A DNA stretch of 64,000 nt from Pseudoalteromonas denitrificans DSM 6059 (GCF_900112265.1 NZ_FOLO01000002.1:118205-182204), one strand, 5' to 3'; numbered from the stretch's first letter, positions 19,325 to 28,989 are shown. Numbers and translations are program-made. Notes: a model not told the origin generated them from the sequence alone.

Positions 19325-19936
19325 TTGAAAATTGTTCAACTTAATGATAGTCAAATTACACCAAATAAAATAATTTGCATTGGCAGAAATTATGTCGCTC
19401 ATATTGCCGAACTTGATAATGAAGTTCCCGATGAAATGGTCATATTTTTAAAACCAAACTCTGCGATATCTCATAAGTTATCTGCTTGTCATCAAGAAAC
19501 TTTACACTATGAAGCTGAGTTGTGTTTTATTTATCAACAAGGGCGTTTTAGTGCTGTGGGTTTTGGGTTAGATTTAACAAAGCGAGGTTTACAAAGTAAA
19601 CTAAAAGTTAAAGGCTTGCCATGGGAGCGTGCAAAAGCATTTAATGGTTCAGCTATTTTTAGTGATTTTGTATCTATTAATAATATAGATAGCAGCTTGT
19701 CTTTAGAGCTTAAAATTGATGGTGAAATTATTCAGTCTGGTGGCGTTGCGTTAATGATGTATAAACCCGATGAAATTTTAAAAGAGATTCTGACTTTTAT
19801 GGACTTACAAGATGGTGACATTGTTATGACTGGTACACCTAAAGGGGTGGGGGTGATTCATTCAGGATCGTGTTTTGAAGGTCGAATTTTAAATAAGGAA
19901 GTAGAACTGGTTAAAAAGTGCTGGATTGCCGTTTAA
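19325..19936 (+). CDS. Fumarylacetoacetate hydrolase (FAH) family protein
   Basis: This 203-residue protein is the compact single-domain FAH type (YcgM/FAHD1-like). Motifs include IICIGRNYVAHIAELDN, the metal ligand region LHYEAELCFIY, DLTKRGLQSKLKVKGLPWERAKAFNG, DGEIIQSG and DIVMTGTPKGVG. Family members hydrolyse acylpyruvates or decarboxylate oxaloacetate with Mg2+. It starts at TTG 19325, with AGGAG six bases before it. Downstream is a terminator shared with the convergent deaminase gene. Confidence 0.9.
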   Translation: MKIVQLNDSQITPNKIICIGRNYVAHIAELDNEVPDEMVIFLKPNSAISHKLSACHQETLHYEAELCFIYQQGRFSAVGFGLDLTKRGLQSKLKVKGLPWERAKAFNGSAIFSDFVSINNIDSSLSLELKIDGEIIQSGGVALMMYKPDEILKEILTFMDLQDGDIVMTGTPKGVGVIHSGSCFEGRILNKEVELVKKCWIAV

Positions 19937-19950
19937 TTTTTTATAAATTG

Positions 19951-19975
19951 AAAGAGCATCTTAGTGCTCTTTTTA
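19951..19975. terminator. Bidirectional terminator between FAH and deaminase genes
   Basis: Stem AAAGAGCA / TGCTCTTT with a 6-base loop, then TTTTATTT on the plus strand; the complementary side also gives a short T run. It overlaps the last codon region of the deaminase gene by about 3 bp. Confidence 0.8.
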
Positions 19976-20989
19976 TTTAAATGCTTTTACATAAGCATTA
20001 ATAATGTTAGTGAGTCTTATTTTTTCATCATGGTTAATAAAACTGGCATTAATGGCGTTGTATGTAAATTGTGCTATTTCGTCTAAATTCATTTCCTGAG
20101 CTTGTGCTACGGCTAAAAAATTGTTTGTGATGTAGCCGCCAAAATACGCAGGATCGTCTGAGTTTATTGTAACGCAGACATTTTTTCTTAAAAGTGAAAC
20201 TATGTTGTGTTGCTCCATGTGTTCAAATACGCGTAGCTTGATATTAGATAATGGACATACGGTTAATGCTATTTTGTGGGTGATGAGGTGCTCTAATAAT
20301 TCAAGATCATCAACACAGCGTACGCCGTGATCAATACGTGAAACTTTTAATAAGTTTAATGCTTCAGTTATATAACTAGCAGGTCCCTCTTCACCAGCAT
20401 GAGCAACTGTTAAAAAACCTTCTTTTAATGCTTGTTGGAATACGTATTGAAATTTATTTGGTGGATTGCCTTGCTCCGATGAATCTAAACCCACGGCAAT
20501 GATTTTATCTTTATGCTGTAAAGCCTGAGCTAAAGTTTCAAAAGCGGCATCTTCGTCTAAATGCCTTAAAAAGCTCATAATAAGATTGCTTGTGATATTG
20601 AGTTCTTGTTCTGCTTGTTTTAAAGCTCTATCAATACCATTAATTATAGTACTAAATTGGATCCCTCTGGCTGTATGAGTTTGTGGGTCAAAAAATATTT
20701 CAGTATGAATAACATTATCTTGTTTGCAACGTAATAAATATGCCCAAGTGAGATCAAAAAAATCCTGTTCGTGTATTAGTACGTTTGCACCTTGGTAGTA
20801 AATATCTAGAAAGGATTGTAAATTTTCAAATTCGTAAGCTTTAGCTACCTCATTAGGGTCATTAAAAGGAATATTAATATTATTACGCTGTGCTAACTTA
20901 AACATGAGCTCTGGTTCTAATGAGCCTTCAATATGAAGATGTAATTCTACTTTAGGTAAGCCTTGAATGAATTTTTTTATCATAGGCAA
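19973..20989 (-). CDS. Adenine deaminase (adenosine/adenine deaminase superfamily)
   Basis: The 338-residue enzyme has the superfamily metal and catalytic motifs [21 protein letters not shown] and [11 protein letters not shown]. The region around [25 protein letters not shown] and [14 protein letters not shown] is typical of the adenine deaminase subgroup (Pseudomonas PA0148/yeast Aah1 type), not adenosine deaminase. The expected reaction is adenine + water to hypoxanthine + ammonia for purine salvage, in the cytoplasm. It would often be auto-named add. It is transcribed alone. Substrate choice rests on remembered family motifs. Confidence 0.85.
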   Translation of the reverse strand: MPMIKKFIQGLPKVELHLHIEGSLEPELMFKLAQRNNINIPFNDPNEVAKAYEFENLQSFLDIYYQGANVLIHEQDFFDLTWAYLLRCKQDNVIHTEIFFDPQTHTARGIQFSTIINGIDRALKQAEQELNITSNLIMSFLRHLDEDAAFETLAQALQHKDKIIAVGLDSSEQGNPPNKFQYVFQQALKEGFLTVAHAGEEGPASYITEALNLLKVSRIDHGVRCVDDLELLEHLITHKIALTVCPLSNIKLRVFEHMEQHNIVSLLRKNVCVTINSDDPAYFGGYITNNFLAVAQAQEMNLDEIAQFTYNAINASFINHDEKIRLTNIINAYVKAFK

Positions 20990-21166
20990 AAAACCCCTTA
21001 GATTTAAATTATTACAAATAAAAAGATTAAGTAGTAAGTATATACCATGATTATAAAGCTAAATTTTTAAGTTGATAAATTTTTTGTTCTTAAATAAAAG
21101 TGCCTTTGCTTATCTATTTTGATTATTCTTCTATAATTAAAGCATGAAATTGAAGTCAAGTTATGT

Positions 21167-23278
21167 ATGAATCGTTTTCAGTTATTTAAGTGTTTTTTGC
21201 TTTTTGTATCTACTCCTGCTTTTTCTGATTAGGTGGATTTATTTTCTTTATCTATTGAAGCCCTTGGTGAAGTAATCATTAAATCAGCTTCAGGGTTTGA
21301 AGAAAAGGTTATTGAAGCACCTACAGCAGTGACTATTATTTCAGAACAAATGATTGTTAATAGTGGTGTTTATACTTTAAGAGATTTACTGACATTATAT
21401 GTTCCAAGCTTTGTTCAAGTGCAAGATCAAAATGAATATAATGTTTCATTTCGGGGGATTTATACATCTTCACAGCAAAAATTTTTAATTTTACTTAATG
21501 GTCACAGGTTGAATAGTCGGGCATATTCAATGGCTAATCCAGATCATGCAATTAGTTTAGAAAAAATAAAGCGTATAGAGGTATTGCGAGGACCAGGATC
21601 ATCAGTACATGGTAATATTGCTTTAACGAGTGTTGTTAATATTATTTCAAAATCTGGTGAAAGTGTTGCAGGTTTTGTAGGAAGTACTGAGTTTGGCAAT
21701 TATGGATATAAAGAATTATATTTTGAGTTTGGAAATAAAAAAAATAAAATAGATTATTTTTCATGGTTTAAGTTTGTTGAAAGTGATGGTGAAAAGGTTT
21801 TAATTAAACCTGAAGATGATTACTCTCCAAAACCAAATGTTATGCCTGTTTATTCAGTTTTAGATGGTTTTTTTAATGAAGCTTCGTATGATCTAGGTTT
21901 AACTATTAAAGTAGATGATAGCTGGTCATTTTTAGTTAATCATCGTCAAGGACATTATATTGAACCACTCACCACTGGAGGTATTTCAGGTGAAGCATAC
22001 TCTATTAAAAATATACCTTTAGTTAATGGGGTATCTCCTGGTGCTATGTCTACTTGGTGGCATTATTATTTAAAAAATGATTGGAATGTGAATAATAGAA
22101 ATAATTTACACATAAAAGTTTATTACGACAGTAATGACATAAAAGGGCCTGTTGTAATAAATGCGCAAACAAATGCATTTGTTGATGTTGCATGGCAAGA
22201 GTATGACTATGGTTTGAGTGTTCAATGGTTACATGATTTTAATTGGGCACAGTTACTTTTAGGTATTGATTTTGATGATACAAAATTAACAAATAGTCAG
22301 GCAACCGCTGGGTCAAATGGTGTTATTACAGGGCCTATTTTATTTAATGGTGAACCAGTTTTAAAGTTAGGAAAAGAGTCGATATTATCGACTTACTTAC
22401 AGTATAAGCAGCCCATTTTTAAAAAATTAAAACTTAATGCAGGTGTTAGGTTTGATGCCAAAAAAAGGTTAACTGGTACAGATATTAAAGAGGTAAGTCC
22501 CCGCATAGCTTTGTTATATAACAAAGGGAATAGTATCTATAAACTATCTTATGCAAAATCATTTGTAGATCCCCCTTATTGGAATCGATACTCGAGCTTC
22601 GCATCATTTAGAGGATCATCAGATTTAAAGCCTGAAATATTAAAGTCTATTCAATTTACACCTGAGTTTCATTTTTTAAATAAGAGATCACAACTTAAAT
22701 TCAACTTATATCATAACGAATATACTGATATTGTTTTTCGAAAAAAAACAGCGTTGCCAAATGAGCCTTTATTTATAAATGCAGGTAAATTAAAAACAAT
22801 AGGCATAGAACCTGAATTCACTTATCAATTTGAAAAGCGTACGTTCAGGTTTATTGGGAGTTATTATAAGATTAAAAAGTCTGAAGGTTATAGTGCTGAT
22901 AATAATGAAATATATAATATTCCACGATATCAATTTAATTTAATATTTGACCAAAAATTAAATGATATTGTATCTTATCAATTATCACTCAAATATATTG
23001 GAAGCCGTAAGTCACCTATTAATATAGCTTTTAATAATGTTCCCGTTGAAGACCCTTTTCCTAATGAAGGAGTTGAATACCAAGTACCAGAAAATATGCT
23101 ACCGCCAACTTTTTTGTCTAATATGAACATCAGGTGGCAAATACCAAGTTTACCTATGGTTGTTACATTTAATGTAAAAAATATATTTGATAAAACATGG
23201 CGTCAAGGCGGTACAGTGGTACATCCGTATCAACAAACCGGACGTTGGTTTAAGTTTGGAGCTGAATATAAATTTTAA
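21167..23278 (+). pseudogene. TonB-dependent receptor interrupted by an in-frame TAG after the signal peptide
   Basis: ATG 21167 starts a signal peptide, MNRFQLFKCFLLFVSTPAFS, then Asp, then TAG at 21230-21232. The same frame continues without a break for 681 codons: VDLFSLSIEALGEV, a plug domain (APTAVTIISEQMI, NVSFRGIYTSSQQKFLILLNGH, RIEVLRGPGSSVHGN) and a full beta-barrel ending GRWFKFGAEYKF. So one stop codon separates an export signal from an otherwise intact receptor of the DLFSLSLEEL-type group. A GTG at 21233 could restart translation, but the product could not be exported. It may be a recent nonsense mutation (for example from GAG or CAG), a sequencing error or a suppressed codon. 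Confidence 0.8.
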
Positions 23279-23297
23279 CCTTAGTCCGCAAGTTAGG

Positions 23298-23576
23298 TTA
23301 AGTGCGATATAAAGTTTTAATTACATGCCAACCAAATTTTGTTTTAACTAAATGAGGGGTTAAAACCTCTTTGGTGAATACCACTTTATCAAATTGCGGT
23401 ACCATAGTACCTTTTCTAAACTCACCTAAACTCCCTCCTTTTTTACCTGACGGACAAGATGAATATTTTTTTGCTAAGACATGAAATTTAGCGCCTTTAT
23501 TTAACTGTTTGATAATATCTTCTGCTTGCTCTTTATGTTTGACTAAAATATGTAAAGCTGATGCTGTATGTGCCAT
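23298..23576 (-). CDS. ppiC: Parvulin-type peptidyl-prolyl isomerase PpiC
   Basis: This 92-residue protein is a single cytoplasmic parvulin domain without signal peptide: [51 protein letters not shown] and a C-terminal [14 protein letters not shown]. It catalyses cis-trans isomerisation of prolyl bonds, and size and motifs match E. coli PpiC. It converges with the TonB receptor and is separate from the tubulin-like gene upstream. Confidence 0.95.
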   Translation of the reverse strand: MAHTASALHILVKHKEQAEDIIKQLNKGAKFHVLAKKYSSCPSGKKGGSLGEFRKGTMVPQFDKVVFTKEVLTPHLVKTKFGWHVIKTLYRT

Positions 23577-23684
23577 GTTAACCTCAAAAAAATTATTAGT
23601 AGAATTATACCATGGCTCAAATTAATATGTTTTTAATTAACTATGAGTAAGCTGCTTTTGAAAATAGCATACCCATAGATACTG

Positions 23685-25946
23685 TTATTCGGAATTATCT
23701 TTTGGGTTAGGTTTTGTTTTTTTTGTCATTTTTTTACTTAAACTAATAGATTGATTTAATGAAATTACTTTTGTTTTACTAATACGATAACGATATATCT
23801 CTCGTAAATAATGTATCGATTTTTTAACGCTATCAGAAGTTAAGCGAATGTCATTTATAGATGTGAACTTTTCTTCTTCACGAACAAGTTCTCTGTATTT
23901 TTTTTCGTACATAGGTTTTATAGCATACCAATTTGTATCGAGAATTTTTGCTGGGTTTTCAAATTCATTAAGCATAGCATCAAGTTTGGCTTCATCCAGT
24001 TTTGGAGATTGAATGAAGTCAATAATGGCACTATCTATTGAGTCATCAAATTTATATTCTTCTTTGGCAAAACAACGTTTAATATAAGCAACAATAAGGG
24101 TTAAAAAGTCATCACTTAAACAAGGGCTTTTTGCGATTAAAGTAGTTAACGATAAATTTGCAGATGCTCCAATAACAAGGGCATAACGTTTTAAAGTCGT
24201 ATTCGGGAATAAGTTACTGAGATGTTTTTTGAGTTTATTTAAATCTAAATAAGATAATTTGTAGTCTTTTGGTAAAGAAATAATGGAAACAATTGATGAA
24301 CAGTTTTTGAAAAAGTGTAAATCTCTTATGCTTTTGTAGTCATAATTAGAATCTTTGTAGCTTTTCATTATTTCTCTATAACTTTCGGACTCAATTGGCA
24401 GCAAGCTAATGCCTTCAATTGCTTGTGTACTTTTATTAAAGTGCGGTAAGTCGATAGATCTGTAAAATAAATCATCTATATCTAGTTGTATATCCCCCTT
24501 AGCAGTATCACTTATTGCAGGGCTACCAATAACAACTGATTCGGCGTATGCAATGCCAACAGGGCCTGCTAAGCTCATAAATAAATCATTAGCATCTAAT
24601 CGAATTGTTTCACCAATATCTATACCTGCACGATGAAAATAATTATCATCGTAATCGGTCGTAACTGCTTGTGCTGTTAAAATATTAAAGATTTGCTGGC
24701 TGATGTACTGATTTGCATATTTCTCCATAGTGTTAACGTCTATGTGTTTTATATTACCATCAGTATCACTTTGATCAGCATACCGCATGATGTCATTTGA
24801 TATTAACATCATGGCATTCCAAGGCCGAATACGGTGGTGAGACTTATTTATATTGTCTTCTTCATTTTCTATATTGTATGAAAAGTCCCACTCTTCGGCT
24901 AAATATTTACAAAGTAAGCGCCCTGCATTGATATGCAATGCTTCAGACATCTCAATACTTGGATCATTGATATTAGGTAGTACACAAATACCACTGGTGA
25001 ATATAGGTTCAAAAACAAAGGATTGGCTTTGCATTGAAAGTTCTTTTTCTGAGCGTATATCAAATGTTTTACTCATATAGGAATATTGCTGCGCAAGGCC
25101 AAACTCCGAAGCCATACCTGAACCAGTTCCCCCTCCAGCACTAAAAATATAAAAATATAACCTTGATTGATTTGCTTTAATACCACACGAATCAATTAAA
25201 TAGGAATGTATAAATTTCCAATCTGAATTATTGAATTGAGCGGTATCTTTATTGAGTATTAATTTAGCTAAATATTGTCCTAAAATCGGAGCGTTACCTG
25301 CACCACCAGCATGGATTTCTGATAAATCCATTACTTTGAGCTTGTTATAATCGGCTAAAAAATTCTGGTCAAATTTTTGTGAAGAAAACCTGATCCTACC
25401 CTCTATATCTTTATCTAAATCGCCCAACATAACGAGGGGTTCAATTAAGAAAACGGGTTTATTCGTTTTTTGATGTTCAAGTTTCAAGCTACGTTTTAAC
25501 CACTTTACAGACTTAACTTCATGCTCTTTTTTATTATTCATCGCATTATGAAATTCATTTAGGTAGTAGTTTCTTGCGCTGTGCACTAATGCTGCAACAT
25601 CTAACGCAATATTAGAACCACAACGACCTAAACCAATTAAACAAACAGAAGGGAAGTTAGGGACTTTTTTTTCACTTTCTTCGAGATCTAATGGAGCTGG
25701 ATAAACATCATTTCTTAAAGTATCTAAATTATTCAAAATTCTTGATAAATCTTTTTCAGTGAAATACATGTAAGGGTCATCATTTTTTTCGATTTTAGCG
25801 TCTATATCTGTATTTTTTTTTGGTTTTTTTACTATGATATCGAAGTCATCACTTGCCTCAGTTTGAAGAGCTTGGTGAGTTTGTTTAGACGTTTGAGCTT
25901 GGGATAAATTAGTTTGATATTTTTGAGGTTTTTTAGGAAGCATCAA
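23685..25946 (-). CDS. Divergent tubulin/FtsZ-superfamily (Tubulin_2-like) protein
   Basis: This 753-residue protein is much longer than FtsZ. A charged, Gln/Lys-rich N-terminal ~95 residues precede SVCLIGLGRCGSNIALDVAAL (101-121), like the first glycine-rich nucleotide loop of the tubulin fold. AGGAGNAPILGQYL (213-226) follows, then FSAGGGTGSGMASEFG (268-283), which contains the tubulin signature GGGTG[ST]G. The rest (EPIFTSGICVLPNIND, later helical regions, lysine-rich tail) is not recognisable. FtsZ itself is normally in the dcw cluster, so this is an extra member. GTP binding is likely by motif; polymerisation and cell role are unknown. It is transcribed alone, divergent from a GNAT gene. 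Confidence 0.7.
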   Translation of the reverse strand: MMLPKKPQKYQTNLSQAQTSKQTHQALQTEASDDFDIIVKKPKKNTDIDAKIEKNDDPYMYFTEKDLSRILNNLDTLRNDVYPAPLDLEESEKKVPNFPSVCLIGLGRCGSNIALDVAALVHSARNYYLNEFHNAMNNKKEHEVKSVKWLKRSLKLEHQKTNKPVFLIEPLVMLGDLDKDIEGRIRFSSQKFDQNFLADYNKLKVMDLSEIHAGGAGNAPILGQYLAKLILNKDTAQFNNSDWKFIHSYLIDSCGIKANQSRLYFYIFSAGGGTGSGMASEFGLAQQYSYMSKTFDIRSEKELSMQSQSFVFEPIFTSGICVLPNINDPSIEMSEALHINAGRLLCKYLAEEWDFSYNIENEEDNINKSHHRIRPWNAMMLISNDIMRYADQSDTDGNIKHIDVNTMEKYANQYISQQIFNILTAQAVTTDYDDNYFHRAGIDIGETIRLDANDLFMSLAGPVGIAYAESVVIGSPAISDTAKGDIQLDIDDLFYRSIDLPHFNKSTQAIEGISLLPIESESYREIMKSYKDSNYDYKSIRDLHFFKNCSSIVSIISLPKDYKLSYLDLNKLKKHLSNLFPNTTLKRYALVIGASANLSLTTLIAKSPCLSDDFLTLIVAYIKRCFAKEEYKFDDSIDSAIIDFIQSPKLDEAKLDAMLNEFENPAKILDTNWYAIKPMYEKKYRELVREEEKFTSINDIRLTSDSVKKSIHYLREIYRYRISKTKVISLNQSISLSKKMTKKTKPNPKDNSE

Positions 25947-26216
25947 GTTCTCCGTTGATGTAATTTTTCAGAGTAGTCAATTTAAATATAGGAGAGATTT
26001 AAAAAAGATCGATTAAATAATGAAAAGTCATATTTTAATTATAAAATGACTTGTATGTTGTCTGGCATAAATAAATTTATTTTTGTGTGTATGTCACTAA
26101 TTGAATCCTTTAAAATAAAGTGAGTATAGTCAGTTAGATACGAGTGTAGGCCTTAATGATAGCGGCATATATCAATAAAAATAGCTACAAGAAATTTATT
26201 TTTTACGAGAGAGAAA

Positions 26217-26639
26217 ATGAAAATTAGAACTATTCAATGGGATGAAACCTTACCAGTAAGACATACTGTTTTATGGCCTAATAAACCCGCTTCATTTTGT
26301 AAAGTTGAAGGTGATGAAAAAGCAAATCACTATGGTGTTTACTTAAATAATAAGTTAGTTAGTGTCGCTTCAGTTTATATAAATGGCTGCATTGCTAGGC
26401 TAAGAAAGTTTGCAACTTTGATGGAATTCCAAGGCAAAGGTCTTGGAACTAAGCTTATTGCATATATCTTGGATGAAATGAAAATAACCGGAATAAAATG
26501 TTTTTGGTGTGATGCACGTAAAACTGCTGTTGGATTTTATAAAAAATTTGGCATGGAACAACAAGGTACTGAATTCTATAAATCAGGTATACCGTATTTC
26601 AAGATGGAGCTTCAACTTGATAAACCTATAACCTCATGA
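26217..26639 (+). CDS. GNAT-family N-acetyltransferase
   Basis: This 140-residue single GNAT domain shows the acetyl-CoA loop MEFQGKGLGTKLIAYIL (Q-x-x-G-x-G), preceded by ARLRKFAT. WCDARKTAVGFYKKFGMEQQG, the typical fourth motif, and a C-terminal PYFKMEL follow. The substrate cannot be predicted. It starts at ATG 26217 after GAGAGAAA. It is the last recognisable gene before the gene-poor stretch left of the prophage. Confidence 0.92.
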   Translation: MKIRTIQWDETLPVRHTVLWPNKPASFCKVEGDEKANHYGVYLNNKLVSVASVYINGCIARLRKFATLMEFQGKGLGTKLIAYILDEMKITGIKCFWCDARKTAVGFYKKFGMEQQGTEFYKSGIPYFKMELQLDKPITS

Positions 26640-27334
26640 ATATATAATATGTTAAATATTTATATACAGGTATATTATTTAGAATTGGCTATGAATGATG
26701 AGTAATCACTAAAAACCTTGTATGAAACTAGAGATGAAATAAATGCCCAAATTGAGTGGTTTACTAACATACTAAAAGAACGACGGATCTTCTTAGCTAC
26801 GCAGTCATTGATATTTTAGAATGAAAAATGGAAAATTTGTTGGGCATTGGAATGTAGAATAAACCGTGCCAGAGAAGCAAAAGAATGACAATGTAATGTT
26901 TTAAAAATGAGTACAAAACGGTATAGTAAGTTATGCCATCAGAAAATTACAATTCATGAACTTTTCAAAAAACATAAAATTATATTTCTGTTATTTTTAG
27001 CTGTAAAAAAGTTTGAAATTTTCATATATATACATAGCAACCGAATGTTGATAAATACGAAGTTGAATATATACTAAGTTATTGTGTGAAAAGAACTGAA
27101 GTCGCAATCTGCTCTAATTAGGGAAATAGTTAAGTCGTAACTTATTCATATTTTAAAGGCTTGAAGGTCAAGTATGAAATCTAGCAGATAAAAAGCATTG
27201 TTAACCGAACGCCTACACTGGCAATGCTTAAAGTTTAAACATTAAATAGCCGGCATAAAAAATTAAAGCTAGTCTTGTAATGGTGATAGCGAGAGTAGTC
27301 ATTTTTAGTTCACCTAATAATAAAGAGTAAGAAT
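26640..27334. other. Gene-poor stretch with the cold-shock gene leader
   Basis: No supported gene was found. A short frame at about 26706-26819 reads like protein (TLYETRDEINAQIEWFTNIL) but has a stop just before it and no good start, so it may be a gene fragment. A hairpin AAGCATTG / CAATGCTT (27193-27200 and 27222-27229) lies about 105 bp before the cold-shock ATG and may belong to its long mRNA leader. Confidence 0.4.
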
Positions 27335-27538
27335 ATGAGTACTGGTACAGTAAAATGGTTTAATGCAGACAAAGGTTTTGGTTTTATTACTCCTGAAGAC
27401 GGTAGTAAAGATTTGTTTGTTCACCACTCTGAAATTCAAGTTGACGGCTATAAAACACTTGATGAAGGCCAAAAGGTTGAGTATGTAGTGGGTGAAGGAC
27501 AAAAAGGCCCATGTGCAACGAATGTTAAGCCTCTTTAA
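27335..27538 (+). CDS. CspA-family cold-shock protein
   Basis: This 67-residue single cold-shock domain begins [20 protein letters not shown] (RNP1 KGFGFI), followed by DLFVHHSEI (RNP2), [11 protein letters not shown] and a terminal ATNVKPL. It binds single-stranded DNA and RNA and acts as an RNA chaperone. Which paralogue it is (cold-induced or constitutive) cannot be told. The unusually long upstream non-coding region with a stable hairpin would suit a structured cold-responsive leader. It stands alone. Confidence 0.96.
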   Translation: MSTGTVKWFNADKGFGFITPEDGSKDLFVHHSEIQVDGYKTLDEGQKVEYVVGEGQKGPCATNVKPL

Positions 27539-28038
27539 TCAGCTAAGCTGTATTAAAAAAGATTAACATGGGTAAATTGCGGTTGGCTTTTTTGAACTTT
27601 TAATTTAAATGTATTCAACTGTAATTTACCTTTTATTTGAGTATTAGATTTTTTGAATTACTCACTTTGATAGAATGAAAGTAACACCTCAAGATACACA
27701 AAATTCAATCATATTTAAGTCAGTAGAAAATACAGCAGATAAAGTTTTCACTTGTTGTTCTAGCCTCTGAAATAGCTAAGTATTTATATAAATATTGACA
27801 ATGAATGACTCAGGTCGAAGTACTTTTTCATTAGTCAGTTTTGAGTAAGCCTTTTTTAAATTACAATTTTTATAGTGAAACCTAGAAAAACGAATGTAAT
27901 AAAAAGGCAGTAAAGATAAAATCTTGGCAGCCTTTTTTATAGTTTTCGTTTTTTTATTACTTGTTACATTTTGTATTACTACGGTTTTATGTTGTGAAAT
28001 GGTATCTAAGCTGAAGCAGTCTAATAAAAATTTATTAT
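27539..28038. other. Non-coding stretch with one terminator-like hairpin
   Basis: No gene seen. At 27901-27937 the stem AAAAAGGC / GCCTTTTT with a T run could end transcription from either side, perhaps that of the small peptide gene to the right or the cold-shock gene to the left. The rest is AT-rich without repeats that I could find. Confidence 0.4.
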
Positions 28039-28209
28039 TTAGCAGCCATTATTTGAAATACAATATTTAGTCGGAGAACAAAAAACCTCACCATTAAGAC
28101 TGAAGTTAGGCCTTTGTGCACCACCGATCTGTGCAGTCATATCCTGTGGTAATGTTTTATTGTCTTTTGAAAGGTTTTTAAGTTTCTTTTTATTTAAGTT
28201 AAGTGTCAT
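28039..28209 (-). CDS. Small peptide with RiPP-like leader and Cys-containing C-terminus
   Basis: A 56-codon frame starts at ATG 28209, with AAGGA in the minus-strand sequence upstream. The N-terminal half, MTLNLNKKKLKNLSKDNKTL, is Lys/Asn/Leu-rich. The motif MTAQIGGA follows, then a C-terminal part with FCSPTKYCISNNGC (three Cys, several Ser). A leader of the LNKKKLKNLS type ending in a double glycine resembles precursor peptides annotated as lanthipeptide-like in marine gammaproteobacteria. No modifying enzyme or transporter gene is nearby. It lies beside the prophage and could be an orphan precursor. Function is inferred only from shape. Confidence 0.55.
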   Translation of the reverse strand: MTLNLNKKKLKNLSKDNKTLPQDMTAQIGGAQRPNFSLNGEVFCSPTKYCISNNGC

Positions 28210-28435
28210 TTTTATATCCTTATTATTATTGGATGTTTATTAATTTTAATTTCATAATTCATGGCGTTTACAATCTGCAAACCCAATAAAGGTACTTCCC
28301 ATAAAGCTATAAGTCAAAAAAATATTGTCAAGCTTGACTGCGTTTACCGATAAATGCCGTCGCTACGTAGATTAGAAATACGTATACTGTGTTGAACTAG
28401 TAGCTCATATTTGCATCACTATGCTCTTCACATAA

Positions 28436-28552
28436 CCCTGTATTTTTCTCTAATGGTTTGCAGTTTTTTAGTTGCAGGATTTTAAATCTACAACTGAATT
28501 ATACCTTTACGTGGGTTGTAAATTTTCACTTTGGATGTTTTGTGAATGTTGG
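28436..28552. repeat. Copy of the prophage right-end sequence, outside the prophage
   Basis: This ~117-bp stretch is clearly similar to 42481-42596 inside the prophage right end. Shared words include TCTCTAATGG, TTAGTTGCAGGATTTTAAAT, CTGAATT and GGATGTTTTGTG. It lies 170 bp left of the left attachment repeat, where ordinary host DNA would be expected. It probably marks the right end of another element that used the same site. Confidence 0.7.
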
Positions 28553-28691
28553 TGGGTGTTGGAAACAGCTTTCCTGTTAAATGTTGCTGGTTAAGCTGTT
28601 GGTTTTAATTGGTTTGAGCTGCTTTTACTAAGTTACTTTGTCAGAAGACGGTTTAATCAATGTGTGCAAAATGATAAAAAAAGTAAAAAGG

Positions 28692-28720
28692 TAAGCTGTT
28701 GCTCTTAAAACAACAGCTTA
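28692..28720 (-). terminator. Hairpin just past the left copy of the ssrA 3' end
   Basis: Ten-base-pair perfect stem TAAGCTGTTG / CAACAGCTTA with a 9-base loop. Read on the minus strand it is followed by TTTTTAC-TTTTTTT. Its place right after the tmRNA 3' fragment suggests it ended ssrA transcription before the prophage arrived, or belongs to an older element. Confidence 0.75.
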
Positions 28721-28721
28721 T

Positions 28722-28772
28722 CTTAATGTGGTGGAGCTGGGGGGATTTGAACCCCCGTCCGGAAAGCGTCGA
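28722..28772. repeat. Left attachment site (truncated ssrA 3' end)
   Basis: 51 bp identical to 42658-42708. It contains the last 44 bases of tmRNA (T-arm and acceptor 3' strand, CCA end at 28729) plus 7 bases beyond. After 28772 the sequence departs from tmRNA, so this copy is only a fragment. Confidence 0.95.
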
Positions 28773-28866
28773 TTATATCTATACCATTGTAAAAACAATG
28801 ACTTGCATATAAATCAATGCCTTGCGTTTTAGTGGTGTATAGTACAACCCTATAAAATCTAGTCGT

Positions 28867-28885
28867 TGTGGATGTTTTGTGGATG
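28867..28885. repeat. Putative integrase arm-binding repeats, left end
   Basis: Two copies of TGTGGATG spaced 11 bp apart, about one helical turn, 95 bp inside the left attachment core. The same doublet recurs at 42576-42594 near the right end. Tyrosine integrases bind such short direct repeats in the arms of attP; this assignment is inference. Confidence 0.55.
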
Positions 28886-28921
28886 CTTTCGGGTTGCACT
28901 GTTTTCTTCAGTATAAATATC

Positions 28922-28950
28922 TTGACTCTAATTTGGAGACAGAATAGAGT
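28922..28950 (+). promoter_or_regulatory. Sigma-70-type promoter before the first prophage gene
   Basis: TTGACT (28922-28927), a 17-bp spacer and TAGAGT (28945-28950) give a good vegetative promoter. Transcription would start near 28957, about 33 bp before ATG 28990. It would let the secreted-protein gene be expressed in the lysogen. Confidence 0.6.
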
Positions 28951-28989
28951 GTCCTTTTTTAAAGTATATACACTAAAAAGGAATTTAAA

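Noticed and set aside
21233..21235. GTG as the true start of the TonB receptor
   Set aside because: The product would have no signal peptide, while a perfect one lies in the same frame just upstream of the TAG.
26706..26819. Small gene in the gene-poor stretch
   Set aside because: No start codon with a ribosome site and a stop directly before it; at best a gene fragment.
27193..27229. Cold-box or riboswitch in the cold-shock leader
   Set aside because: Only a simple hairpin is visible and the sequence does not match the E. coli cspA cold box as I remember it.
26640..28435. Third copy of the 51-bp attachment core left of the prophage
   Set aside because: I looked for the ssrA 3' end words by eye and found none; an aligned search could still find a degenerate copy.
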